From positions 43,495-107,494 of the forward strand of contig QANZ01021666.1 in NCBI GenBank assembly GCA_003254925.1: a DNA stretch of 64,000 nt, read 5' to 3'. Origin of the DNA: Chamaecrista fasciculata (taxonomy: Eukaryota > Streptophyta > Magnoliopsida > Fabales > Fabaceae). The notes under the pieces were generated by a model. It did not search any database. It saw only the letters and a program-made list of their open reading frames with translations, and was not told the origin of the DNA. The position numbers were made by a program, and so were the translations under genes. Of the stretch, positions 1 through 10,688 are shown piece by piece; the stretch's first letter is position 1, and each line of letters begins with the position of its first letter.

Positions 1-403
1 ATACTTCTTTTATTCAAACTTTTTTTAAAAAAAAAAGAAAATTGCCAATATCGTTGTTGGCTTGAAACACTTTTTTACCAGACAAACACACATAATCTCA
101 AAGTGAACTAATAAAAAAAAAACATCTCAAACTGAAAACTGAAATCTTTCAGAATAGTTTACTCTTAGGTATTTTTGCTGGTTTAATTTGACTTTATTTT
201 ATCCGTATTGCTAAATATTTGCTATCATGTTCCATTAGGTCAGATGGGTCACATTCAACATTATTTTGTTAACAGAGTCAACGAAGTGAAAGAAAATGAT
301 GTTATTAATTTTTTTTTTATAATTAACATAAAAAACAACACTTTATATCATTACATGAAATATGAAACTAGTATTGAGTTTTACAACACCTTACAAAATG
401 GGT
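1..403. other. Intergenic DNA left of the hAT element
   Basis: AT-rich sequence with several poly-A and poly-T runs. I see no coding pattern, RNA gene or repeat boundary. It ends at the 8-bp target duplication of the neighbouring hAT transposon. Confidence 0.6.
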
Positions 404-434
404 GCCTAATGCAGTGTTGTAAAACCCGGACCGG
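404..434 (+). repeat. Left target duplication and 5' TIR of the hAT element
   Basis: The duplication GCCTAATG (404-411) is followed by the inverted repeat starting CAGTGTTGT at 412. It matches the reverse complement of the right end (4010-4032) with few mismatches. Confidence 0.92.
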
Positions 435-689
435 ACCGGCCGGTCCGACCGGGAGCCGAAGAGCAAGACAGTCCGGTTCAACCCAAAGAACCAAAGTCTG
501 GGTTGGACCGGACTGGACCGGGAAAACCGGGTCCACCCGGTGGACCGGCGGTTCAACCCAATTTTTTTTTCAACTGCATTCGAAAATTAAAAAAAACAAA
601 GCACTAAACTGCATTTTTCGAACCCAGCCATTCATTCGAAAGCACTATCCCCTTCCTTCAGACTTCACCTCCGCCGAACCCTAGGCTAG

Positions 690-1262
690 TCTCACCTCCG
701 CCGCTGCTTTTCCGCCGTCGTCGTTGTTTCTGTCGTCGCCGCTCCTTCCGCCGTCGCCGCTGCTACTTCCGCCGCCGCCGTTGCTTTCCTCTGGTCTCGG
801 TTTTGAAGGAAGAGGCGAGTTTAAAGTCCATTCTCACCTCCCCTGCTCCTTCCGCCGTCGTCTCTGCTATTTTCCGCCGCCGCCGCTGTCCTCTCGGTCT
901 GGGTATTGCAGCAACAGGTGAGTTGAACTTGAAACTTGAAACTTTACCTCTCGGTTGATTGGATTTGAGACTTGAAACTTGAAACTTTAATCTCTCGGTT
1001 GAAAGTTGTGTTGGATTTGAGATCTCGTTCTGGGTATTGGATTTTAAGAGTGATTTAAGTTATGGGTATTGGATTTTAAGAGTGATTTAAGTTTTGATTA
1101 ATCACATATTCACATATTCACATAGGAGATCCCTGTTGATTGGATTTTCTTATATTTAAGAGTGATTTAAGTTTTGATTCATCTGATATTTGTTGTTTAT
1201 TTGCTGGTTATTTGTCCTGGTTATTTGTAATGGTATAGAAGGCAAATAATTATTTGTAACAG
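690..1262 (+). other. GCC-rich leader and 5'-UTR intron of the hAT transposase gene
   Basis: From about 690 to 917 the sequence is an irregular run of CCGCCG/TCGTCG triplets, unlike the AT-rich surroundings. A good donor (CAACAG then GTGAGT at 918) and an acceptor (TTGTAACAG ending at 1262) imply a 5'-UTR intron of 345 bp just before the start codon at 1274. Inside the intron short phrases such as 'acttgaaacttgaaac' and 'agtgatttaagttttgatt' are repeated. Confidence 0.55.
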
Positions 1263-1273
1263 ATTACATTACA

Positions 1274-3780
1274 ATGGCTACATCCTCTTCATCTGTACAA
1301 CAATCAATTGCATCTACACCAGCTACACCATCTACCCAATCTGTCCAGGCAAGAGCAGATCCTGCTTGGGATTATTGCATTGAGATGATTGATCCAAAGG
1401 GGAGAAAATTTTGGAAATGCATGTATTGTGAGAAAGAATTTAAGGGTGGAGGAATACATAGAATAAAACAACATCTTGCTGGAAAAAAAGGAGATGCAGT
1501 AGGATGTAAGAAAGTGCCTTATGATTTTCGATACAAGATGCAACAAAATTTGAAAGAAATTGATGAGAGGAAAAATAAGGGTCAAAATGACTTGACAGAC
1601 ATGCAAGTTTTAGAAGATAATGTTGCCTCATCAGAAGTGCAACCTCCAGTACAACATATTACTCAATCTGCAGCCATTAGTTCTAGTCAAAGTGGGATCA
1701 AAAGAAAATCAACTGAAGATGGAAGAAATTTTTTTGCACCAAGAACTACCGTTGGAGCTCAACCATCAATCAGATTTTCAATGGCAGGAAATGAAGATGT
1801 GAGAAGAGTTGATTTGGCCATTGGTAGGTTTTTATATGATAATTGCATTCATATGAATGTTGCTAATTCAGTTTATTATCAGGAAATGATAGATGCTCAT
1901 TCTAGCATTGGTTCTGGATATAAAGGTCCAACTTATCATGCTTTACGAACCAATGTTTTACTTGATATGAAAAGGGAGGTTACCTTGTTGGTTGATGCTA
2001 TTCGTGGTAGTTGGTCTGAAACTGGTTGTACTATCATGGCTGATGGTTGGCAAGATAGAAATAATAGGCAATTAATCAATTTTCTTGTCTATTGCCCTCG
2101 AGGAATTGTTTTCGTTAAATCTGTTGATGCTTCTGATGTTGTTAAAGATGCGGTAACACTTTGTAACTTGTTTGTTGAGCTAGTTGAATTTGCTGGGGCA
2201 GGTAATGTTGTACACTTTGTGACTGATAATGCAGCAAATTATAAAGCCGCTGGAAGATTGTTAAATGACAAGTTTCCTTCTATATTTTGGTCTCCTTGTG
2301 CTGCCCATTGTTTGAACTTGATTTTAGGAGACATTGGCAAGATGGGATTCGTCAGTAGCCTAGCCACACGTGCATCAAAGATAACAAAATTTGTTTACAA
2401 TCATGGATATCTGTTAGCTTGGTTAAGGAAAAGATATGGATGGAAAGAAATCATACGTCCTGGACCAACACAATTTGCAACTACATTCATTGCATTGAAA
2501 AGTATTCATGAGCATAAACATGACTTGCAAGCCTTGGTGACTAGTAAGACTTTTACAGATTCTAGATACTCTAGAGACCCAAAGGGAAAGGATGTTATTG
2601 CTATTGTGTTAGACAACAAATTTTGGAATGACTGTGGAATTGTTGTTCAAATTGTGGCACCTCTTGTACGCTTGTTACGAATTGTTGATGCTGATAATAT
2701 GCCTTCATTGGGCTATGTGTATGATGGCATGTACAGAGCAAGAAAAACCATCAAGAATGTCTTCAGGAATAAAAAGTCTTTGTATAAGCCTTATACTAAG
2801 ATTATAAAGCAACGGTGGGATATGCAACTTCGAAAAGATATTCATGCTGCTTCATATCTTTTGAATCCAGTATTTTATTATGACCAGGAACACTTTTCTA
2901 AGAAGCCGGAGGTTATGCATGGATTCCTTGGGATTTTGAACAACATAATTCCTTCTGGCAAGACCGACTTTGTGAATGAAAGTATGATTTATAGGGATAT
3001 GAAAGACGTCTTTAAAAGTGACCTAGCTATTGAAGCTTTAACTAAAATGAAGCCAGGTAATATTCTTTACGTTTTGAATATACTTTATGTTAATATGTTT
3101 TCTTATTAGTGATTGAAATTATAGTATTTGATTTTGATTCATAATGACAAATTATTGGTGGAAAACCTTTGGTTATATTTCTCCAAATGTTCAAAGGATA
3201 ACTATTCGTCTTTTGAGTCAAACTGCATCTTCATCTGGCTGTGAAAGAAACTGGAGTGTATTTGAAAGAATCCATACCAAGAAAAGGAATAAATTGGAGC
3301 ATCAAAGATTGAATGATCTTGTTTATATTCATTATAATTTGAGATTGAAAAATTGGTATGTCTTATTCAAGTAGTAAATTTTGTTTGTTGTCATAATAAT
3401 TAAATTATGACTTTGTGTTGATTTAATATTTAATTCTCATTGATTATTTTGACTTTCAGTGCTGCAAACAAAAGGAGCAACTTGGATCCAATTGATTATT
3501 CAAGTATAGAAAATATTGAATTTTGGATAATGTTTTACATAATATATGTTCATGTTGGTTTTGTTTGTATATAATCTTACAATGTTTCTCTATGGTTTAT
3601 TTTGTTTGTTGTGGTGATGAAGATAATGTCCATGAGAATAATAATGCACAATCAAGTCAAGGAGAGCACAATTTGGACTCATTTCCTCATGAACAGTCGA
3701 CAAGTTATAGTGAAAGTGACGATTATCAAGAACTTCATGCTTGGTTTGATCAAGATCCTCCTGAGTTTAGCAAGTCTTGA
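1274..3780 (+). CDS. hAT-family transposase (BED finger, DUF659, dimerisation domain), probably inactive
   Basis: The first exon (1274 to about 3056) carries an N-terminal BED zinc finger (about residues 32-82, with C49-x2-C52 and H62-x4-H67). A DUF659 core follows from about residue 218, including the block CAAHCLNLIL near residue 341. The C-terminal hAT dimerisation block (WWKTFG to SSSGCERNWS, then LNDLVYIHYNL) lies in a second segment, 3144-3355. A third runs from 3460 after a clean TTTCAG acceptor (DPIDYSS...), and an acidic tail is at about 3616-3780. BED binds the element ends and the dimerisation block assembles the transposase. The oddity is the first intron: donor CAG/GTAATA at 3057 is good, but the available AG acceptors (3109, 3124) lead into TAA at 3142-3144, and none restores the WWKTFG frame. 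A mutated acceptor or frameshift is therefore likely. Without splicing the first reading frame stops at 3109. Confidence 0.85.
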
Positions 3781-4009
3781 AAATTGAAATTTGAGAAGTC
3801 ATGTAATCTTGTTTGCTTTTAGATTTTGAACTATGAATTTGTACTTTTGAGCTTTAAAATTATGTGTATTGAACTTGAAAGTTGAAACTTGAGAGGGTTT
3901 ATATTTAATATATTAAAAATAATTATTTATTGCGTCATTCGGTCTGACCGAACGGTTCGATCGGTTTAACCAATCAGACCGTGAACCGAACACTTGTCCG
4001 AGTCTTTGT

Positions 4010-4040
4010 CCGGTTCGGTTATGACAACACTGGCCTAATG
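4010..4040 (-). repeat. 3' TIR and right target duplication of the hAT element
   Basis: The terminal ACAACACTG ends at 4032 and is followed at once by the second copy of GCCTAATG (4033-4040). Confidence 0.92.
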
Positions 4041-4950
4041 TCAATGTAGGATAATTTTGTACTATTTATTAAATTCTGGCAAACATTGCTAATAATGTCG
4101 CCGTCTATAACTTTTTTTTTTTTTGGCCTGATCACCGTCTATGACTTTGGATTATGAGAGAATTCATCTACAAAAACTAACATATTATTTCAATATTTGG
4201 TCCAATATTCAAAATCATCCTTTATGTTTGGGTCATATAGCAATTCAATTCATTTTAATTTAATTCCATATATTTCACAAACATTTTATAGTGGTCTTGA
4301 AATCAAACTGACTAATCTCTAATACATTTTATGGTTAAATATTTCCTCAACTTTTGACATGTAATCTTTTTCTTTCCATTTCGACATGTGATTCAAGTGA
4401 CATTGATAGACTCTATTGAATATATTTGTTAAATATATGATACTATTATTTTTTAGTTGTTTGTTTAGTTTTTGGAGTTTAATTAGTTATGACTAATTTG
4501 ATTTACATATATTAAATTTGGAATTTGAATGTATAAATATCAAACCATTTACTACTTTAATCAACCCCACAATGAACCAACTACATATTGATTATACTCT
4601 CTCCGGTTCTGTATATTTGATGTTTAAGGTAAATACATACATACTAAGAAAATTATTAACTTACCTAAAATGAAAAAAAAATGAGATAAAAAGACTAAAC
4701 TATTCCTTTCAATAGTAACTTTGATGACTCTACTATATTTAATAGGGATCGAATGATAAAAAAAAATAATTAATATTCTCTTGAATTTGTAAACATCATA
4801 TATTTTGAAATAAAAAAAATTCTTTAGAAAAGAAGATATTCAGAACGAGAGGGGAGTATAATACTAAATGTGGACCAATATGAAACTTGATGAAAACATC
4901 AATGACCAATTTGAATATTCAACTATTGAAATTTAAATTCATTCATTGTA
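4041..4950. other. Intergenic DNA between hAT element and foldback A
   Basis: AT-rich and without a coding pattern. It contains one micro-insertion (4099-4148, separate entry). The passage about 4600-4860 looks like a degraded repeat (its ends read roughly 'ctctctccggttctgtat' and 'cagaacgagaggggagta'), possibly a decayed inverted-repeat element. Confidence 0.5.
4099..4148 (-). repeat. Micro-insertion 1: T10-GGCCTGAT between 16-bp duplications
   Basis: The left copy 4099-4114 (CGCCGTCTATAACTTT) and right copy 4133-4148 (CACCGTCTATGACTTT) differ at 2 of 16 positions. Between them lies an 18-nt insert that reads ATCAGGCC followed by ten A on the minus strand. Confidence 0.75.
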
Positions 4951-5479
4951 GGCAAAAGTACTAATTTCGTCCCCAAACTTTACATTAACTGTCAATTTCA
5001 TCCCCAAACTTTTTTTGTTGTCAACTTCGTCCCCAAACTTTACACCTACTGTCAATTTCATCCCCAATCTTTTTTTGCTGTCAATTTCGTCCCCAAACTT
5101 TACATCAACTGTCAATTTCGTCCCCGATCTTTCAGATTTTCGTCAATTTTATCCTTTGACCAACTTCTTTTAATAAATTAACGACATACTACATCCCTGT
5201 TTTTGAATCTAAGTTAGGATTTGAGTTTCTTTTTCTATCAATTTTACATTATTTATCGTTAGCCATATAGATTTTGTCGTCAATATTTGGCTAAAGTAAG
5301 AGCAAAGGATAAAATTGACCAAAATGTGAAAGATTAGGGACGAAATTGACAGGAAAAAAATATTGGGGACGAAATTGACAGCATGTGTAAAGTTTGGGGA
5401 CAAAATTGACAGTAGAAAAAGATTAGGGACGAAATTGACAGCAGGTGTAATGTTTGGAGACTAAATGTGTACTTTTGCC
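4951..5479. repeat. Foldback A: palindromic repeat built of 'cgtccccaaactt' units
   Basis: The ends GGCAAAAGTAC and GTACTTTTGCC are exact reverse complements. The left arm is a series of direct repeats of roughly 31 bp, each containing 'gtcaatttcgtccccaa'. The right arm (about 5305-5479) holds the reverse-complement series with 'ttggggacgaaattgacag'. The unpaired middle is about 5150-5300. No coding potential and no clear target duplication. Confidence 0.85.
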
Positions 5480-5570
5480 TTCATCCTAATTAGCACTCTT
5501 AACACGCTACTCCCTTTAAAGCCAACAGTTAATGGGCCGTAAACGGGCCAACCAATTTATAAATACACTT

Positions 5571-5615
5571 ATTTTTGTTTGTCTTTTTTTTTGGCCCGAT
5601 ATTTTTGTTTGTCTT
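5571..5615 (-). repeat. Micro-insertion 2: T7-GGCCCGAT between perfect 15-bp duplications
   Basis: ATTTTTGTTTGTCTT occurs at 5571-5585 and again at 5601-5615. The 15-nt insert between them reads ATCGGGCC plus seven A on the minus strand. Confidence 0.82.
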
Positions 5616-5744
5616 GACCTTTAGGTTAAACATGGTAGTTTTGGGCTAACAGTTTTTTAAATTTTCTTTATAATATTTATTTTAAATTAAAATTTACAAA
5701 ACAATGATAATATGATAACAAAATAAATATTAACTGATTTTTTT

Positions 5745-6590
5745 TTTATAGAAGGTAAACAATTTTATTATAATAAAAAACAGTGAAGGACAAACGAGCC
5801 CGAACCCCGGACTATAGAGTGGGGAGAATAGAATGATGAGGTCCTACATCCGAGTGACCTGCACCAATGGTTAACCTACTATGACTTGCTGACGTAATAA
5901 AAGAAGACAACTTAACAATATTAGAAATAGAAAATGCGATAAACTATCAAATATGTTACTACAAACCTTCCTGGATGTAATTGTCATGAGAATAGTCTTC
6001 TACGGAGAGACCTGTTTACGCTTATGAATCGTCTCATTCCTCAGCTGCCAAATCGCATCCATGCCCAGAAGCACCATAAGCCAAACAATAGCAAACCTAT
6101 TCGAGTCATTTTTCCAGCGTAGAACCCAGAATTTAAGCCAACGTTGCGTGTTCCTCAACCTAGGGGTATTAGACCTTAACAAGATGTCTAAACCGAACCA
6201 AACAGCCCTGGAAAAATGGCATTGTAGGTAAATATGATCTACTGAGTCATCAGATTCATCGCAAAATGGACAAAACACGTCGCATATAAGATGATGTCTG
6301 TTGAGATTCGAAAAAGTCAGAAGAGCCCCGTGCCAAGTTTTCCAAGCAAACACTAAGATTCTCATAAGCACTTTCGTACGCCAAAAGTCCTTCCAAGGGA
6401 ACAAGTAAGGTAAAAAACGAGGATGGCTAAACTTCGAATGATAAGACTTCAACAACAAATCGTAGCCAGCAGCAATCGTATACGACCCAGTATCAACATA
6501 TATCCAACGAAGGCAATCAGGCCTATTCCTTACCTCAGCCTTCCACCAATTGGAAAAAGGTCAATATGGTGTGTTCATAAACGGAGGCCA
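5745..6590 (-). pseudogene. 3' remnant of a LINE (reverse-transcriptase zinc-binding, zf-RVT)
   Basis: On the minus strand one frame stays open from about 6570 to a stop at 6000. It encodes a zf-RVT domain: WRTKVLMRILVFAWKTW, then CPFCDES and DHIYLQCHFSRAVW, with the C-x2-C and H-x4-C pattern, followed by a WRWKN-type tail. This domain sits at the C-terminus of plant non-LTR retrotransposon polymerases. After the stop about 250 nt of 3' UTR ends in an A-run (seen as T-run at about 5738-5747). The catalytic YxDD part is absent, so this is a 5'-truncated copy, as is usual for LINE insertions. Confidence 0.8.
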
Positions 6591-7042
6591 AACTGTTTTT
6601 TTTTTTTTTATCAAGTTGCCCTAAAAATCATTTCCTATTGCTTTGTTATTTTTATTTTTAAAACATAATGATAAAATTTAATTAGTATTAAATATTATAT
6701 GATTCTCTCTTAGTTTAGTTTATTGGCCAAAAAAAAAAAAGTTTATTGTACTTTCTAATTCTTTCTCAGTCTTTACTCTCTTCATATATAGTGATCAAAA
6801 TATTTTTTTTTGAAAAATAATATTATGATTAAGTAATAATTTTAGGTTTTTTAATTTTACATATATATTATGCTTTAAATTTATCTCAATTTTTTTAATT
6901 TTTATTTTTTTTCTCAAAACTATAAAATATTAGTCAACAAAGTCCAGTGGTAGATAACTAAATTCTGGGTCCGATCTAAAAAACATTAAAAATAAAAAAA
7001 TATTTAATCTCCATAAATTGTATTTTAGAGAATAAGGGCAGG
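6591..7042. other. Intergenic DNA, LINE remnant to foldback B
   Basis: Very AT-rich with no coding or RNA signal. It contains micro-insertion 5. Confidence 0.5.
6717..6747 (+). repeat. Micro-insertion 5: GGCC-A(n) between 8-bp duplications
   Basis: AGTTTATT at 6717-6724 recurs at 6740-6747. The 15-nt insert is GGCC followed by a run of A, the same core as insertions 1-4 but on the plus strand. Confidence 0.6.
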
Positions 7043-7607
7043 CAAAACACCCTTTCGTGCCCTTAACGTTTGCGGTGATTTTCAGTTATGCCCCTAACGT
7101 TTTATTTGTGTCAGTTGTGCCCCCAATGTGAAACGTTAGTTTCAATTATGCCCCCAATTTTAATCATCCACAAAATAAAAACACCATTTTCGCACGATTT
7201 GAGCTCGGTTTTGATCAGATTTCATATGGGTACTCATTTTCAACTCCTAAGGATCATTTTGCACATGAAAATTTTGAGAAAAATGCTTCGTTTTGCTGCA
7301 TTTCGTTTTGGTCCTTTTTGGGGTTCATCGGGTTCGATTTTCTTCGGATTTGGGGCTATTTTAAACTTAATCTTTGAAATTGATCCAAGGAATCAAGTTT
7401 GTGATGTCCGAAAATTAAAACCCATATGAAATCTGATCAAAATCGAGCTCAAATTGTGCAAAAATGATGTTTGTTTTTATGGATGATTGAAATTGGGGGC
7501 ATAATTGAAACTAACGTTTCACATTGGGGGCACAACTGATACAAATGAAACGTTAGGGGCATAACTGAAAATCATCGTAAACGTTAGGGGCACGAAAGGG
7601 TGTTTTG
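7043..7607. repeat. Foldback B: long palindrome just upstream of nCBP
   Basis: The arms start CAAAACACCCTTTCGTGCC and end with its near-perfect reverse complement. Pairing continues for nearly 200 bp per arm through repeated 'gcccctaacgtt' and 'caattatgcccccaa' phrases, down to 'tgatcagatttcatatggg' (about 7215-7231) and its complement (about 7422-7440). The loop is about 190 bp. It ends 123 bp before the nCBP start codon, so it lies in the promoter region. Confidence 0.88.
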
Positions 7608-7730
7608 ATGGAAGAGGCGGTTATGTGCTATCGTGATCTCAAAACCTGACTGCTAAACTACGCCTTCTCTCTGTTTTCCATTTCCCACACTTCTCTCTCC
7701 TCTCTGAATTAGGGTTTCGGATTCCGAATA

Positions 7731-9948
7731 ATGGATATGGCAGCCGAGAAGAGAGAGTTCGATATCACTAACAAGGCTTCCAATGCTAACTCTAACAACA
7801 ATAACTCTGAAAATCCCCAGCAAATCGTAGATTCTTCGTCTACTTTGCCATCCGATGCCAATAACAAAGAAGCGGAAGAACGACAGGCTCGTGATCTCAA
7901 AGCTGGTCTTCATCCCTTAAAGGTTTCGCTTCCTCCCTATTTTCTCTTCGGATGCGTTATTTCTCTGCTCGGATTTTGACTGCTGTAGGTGGTTTGGATG
8001 TATTTAAAGATCTGATTTGAGTTGAGAAGACATTTCCTAGTGGTTTTTGTGATAAGTGGTGCTAACTTCGGGGAAATTTATGTTAATTTAAACTATCTCG
8101 TATATTTTTCGACTCTATATATGATTCAACTATCTCGTATATTGTATGATTTACACCCCTGTTCCCCGACCTCCCATGATGTTTGTGGAATTTGACATCA
8201 TCATTCATTCATTCATTCATTCATTTTGTGTTGATAATTTGTTTGAGCAGCTTAAATTTGTATTTTGGTACACACGTAGAACACCTGGAGTTCGAACTCA
8301 GACATCATATGAGGACAACATAAAGAGAATTGTTGATTTCAGTACTGTAAGATCCTTAATCTTTTGAGGATTAAACTGTAGTTGAATTTATATTCTTACT
8401 TCATTGTAGGTTTTCTTTCTTGGTCCTTTGTTTTGATCTATTACTGTTACTTATTAATAGGTTGAAGGCTTTTGGTTTTGTTACTGCCATCTAGTTCGCC
8501 CTTCTTCCTTGCCTAGTCCAACAGACTTGCATCTTTTCAAGGAAGGAATACGCCCTTTGTGGGAGGTAGCAGACATTCATAAGCCTGTGTTCAACCCTTA
8601 AGTTTTGTTTTAATTTCCAATGAGCCTATGATGCACTTCATTGTTTTTTCCTCTTCAGGACTCTGCTAATTGCAATGGTGGAAAGTGGATTATACGATTC
8701 AAAAAGGCAGTCTCTGGTCGTTTCTGGGAGGACTTGGTAAATCAAAGCCCTTTTTTTTTTAAAAAAAAAATGATTTTAACTTCCCTGAAGTTTCATGTTA
8801 ACTTGTTGAACAGTTGTTAAATAATGTTACAATATTCTAGTATTTGAAAACTGAAATGCTATGTGGTCTTCACATGTCTTTTTGTTTACTTCTACCATAG
8901 CTGAAAGTATAGATAATTCCATAGTGTTTTTCAGATTCCAATTGGTGTTGTAAATATTGTCTCTCAAATTCTATTAAGGAAGCTTGATATTCCACAATCC
9001 ACACGTTTGTTAACAGTTGTGATTGCATGCACTTATGGATGACAAGGTTTTAGCTTTGCAGATTTGTTGGAAGAGAGTAAAAGATTTTATAAGTGTGTGC
9101 ATAAAAAACAAAATTTTTTAAAATGACTTCATTTGGTATTTTTCAACTTTTTGTTGCTCGGAATATACATTTAGGAGAAGGCAACCCAAAAATTTTATGT
9201 TCTAAATCTTATTGTGCAACAACGAGTTCTCACTGCTCATGAGTTATACCTAACAATAGGCTGAATGTGCAAAATGGTTCTAAATGTGTCTTCGTGAACA
9301 ATTGTACTATGATTTTTTGTGTTAATGAAGAGAACTGCTGTGGTCTTTTAACAATGACATACTATCTATATTGTTACTAGATTCTTTATTTTGCTTACTT
9401 GAAATCTTTGTTTCACAGTTTTCTTTGTCAAATATATTCCTTGTAACTTTATATGTGATGACATGTAAAGAGGATACCTAATCACATTTGAAATGTTTCT
9501 TGCTTGGTTATTTTGGAGTATGACCTCTGTGCTGCCCCCCTCCCCAAATTACTAAAGTTCATTTTTTGACTCCGAAATGCAAAAATATGCTGCTGTTGCA
9601 GGTTTTGGCCTTGGTGGGTGACCAACTGGATTATGGGGATAACATATGTGGTGCAGTATTAAGCATTCGTTTCAATGAGGATATACTGAGTGTCTGGAAT
9701 CGCAGTGCATCTGATCATCAGGTTAGCTTTATCACTTGCTCTCTGGATGTCTTTGCAAGTGGATGCAAACTGTCGAATGTTGTCTCTGATGTCCCTGATT
9801 GATTTTCCTATGCTAGGCTGTAATGGCTCTGAGAGATTCAATTAAACGTCACTTAAAGCTTCCCCATAACTATGTCATGGAGTACAAGCCCCATGATGCC
9901 TCTCTGCGAGACAATTCATCTTACAGAAACACCTGGTTGAGAGGATAG
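7731..9948 (+). CDS. nCBP: Novel cap-binding protein nCBP (eIF4E class II / 4EHP-like)
   Basis: Six exons: 7731-7922, 8251-8346, 8461-8565, 8659-8736, 9602-9721, 9817-9948. All have GT-AG borders and whole-codon lengths, giving 240 residues; Arabidopsis nCBP is about 221. The extra length is an Asn/Ser-rich N-terminus (residues 1-55). Class II markers are FWYTRRTPG at residues 69-77, the EGFWFCYCHLVRP block, PLWED near residue 130 (the second cap-stacking Trp), GGKWIIRFKK, and the C-terminal VMEYKPHDASLRDNSSYRN. The protein binds the m7G cap in the cytoplasm and may start or repress translation; as known for the family, eIF4E-type proteins are also potyvirid host factors. The first ATG is used; a second lies two codons on. 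A foldback repeat occupies its promoter. Confidence 0.95.
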
Positions 9949-10688
9949 AGATACAACATTAAGGTCAATGCTTCATAAGATTGTTTTGTACTGGCACATA
10001 TTGTTACCCAACTTGTTCATTATTGTCTACTCTGATGATTCTGTTGGGTGTTCCTGGGCTAGTGTGGGTCTTTTGAGTTCAACAGTAGGACAGTAGCATT
10101 GCAAAACTTTCTGTGTTGTTGCTATGTCTCTTGCGGATTTTCATATGTAGTTGTGTGGTGCGTCTCTGTCCTTCATTGTAAATAAAGTTGCACCTCCTAT
10201 GCTTCCTAGTGTAGTGTTATTTCACCAGGATGAAGGGTAGAGGCATGGCTTTATAGATTTAGATTAAATTTGTAGCGATAAGTATTATTACACAATTATA
10301 TATGGAATTATGGATAACGATTCAGATAATTCTGTTGTTCTATTTTTGATCTTACGGGGTTTAATCTTGATCATAGTATTTCATATTTTCATACACATTT
10401 CGCTTGTGTTGGTGATACCTGTGTTTCTGCCATACAAGACACCGTCTCCCTCTAATATATAGATGGTGAGTCAATATTGGAATCTTAGGTTTACTTGTTT
10501 ATTTGATATCTTTGCATTAAACCAACTCAAAAGCATCAATAGAAAAAGTAAAAACCCAAACTCTTATGTTCTTTTTCCTAAAAATATATAATAATTCACT
10601 GATGTATCAGAAAATCTATATTATTTTCTACATTCATGAATTCTCTTTCTGTACATACTTCCATTCCTTCAAGAGATAGATTAAAGTT
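9949..10688. other. Convergent intergenic region, nCBP 3' end to PPR 3' end
   Basis: Contains the presumed 3' UTRs of the two converging genes. Possible poly-A signals include 'aataaag' near 10189. I see no other feature. Confidence 0.6.

Larger units (their letters stand above)
412..4032 (+). mobile_element. hAT DNA transposon, full length with TIRs and 8-bp TSD
   Basis: A 3.6-kb element with terminal inverted repeats beginning CAGTGTTGT; the right end reads ACAACACTG. The two ends align over about 23 bp with 4 mismatches and both run into CCGG-rich subterminal DNA (about 424-550 and 3945-4015). It is flanked by a perfect 8-bp duplication, GCCTAATG, at 404-411 and 4033-4040, the length expected for hAT. 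It contains a GCC-rich leader and a BED/DUF659/dimerisation transposase read on the + strand. The intact duplication suggests fairly recent insertion, but the transposase appears damaged (see its entry). Confidence 0.95.

Noticed and set aside
208-684. 158-codon frame at the hAT left end
   Set aside because: Runs from flanking DNA across the target duplication and TIR; composition reflects CCGG-rich subterminal repeats.
7088-7429. 113-codon frame
   Set aside because: Lies entirely inside foldback B; no protein-family resemblance.
8205-8224. ATTC tandem repeat as a functional element
   Set aside because: Simple microsatellite in nCBP intron 1.
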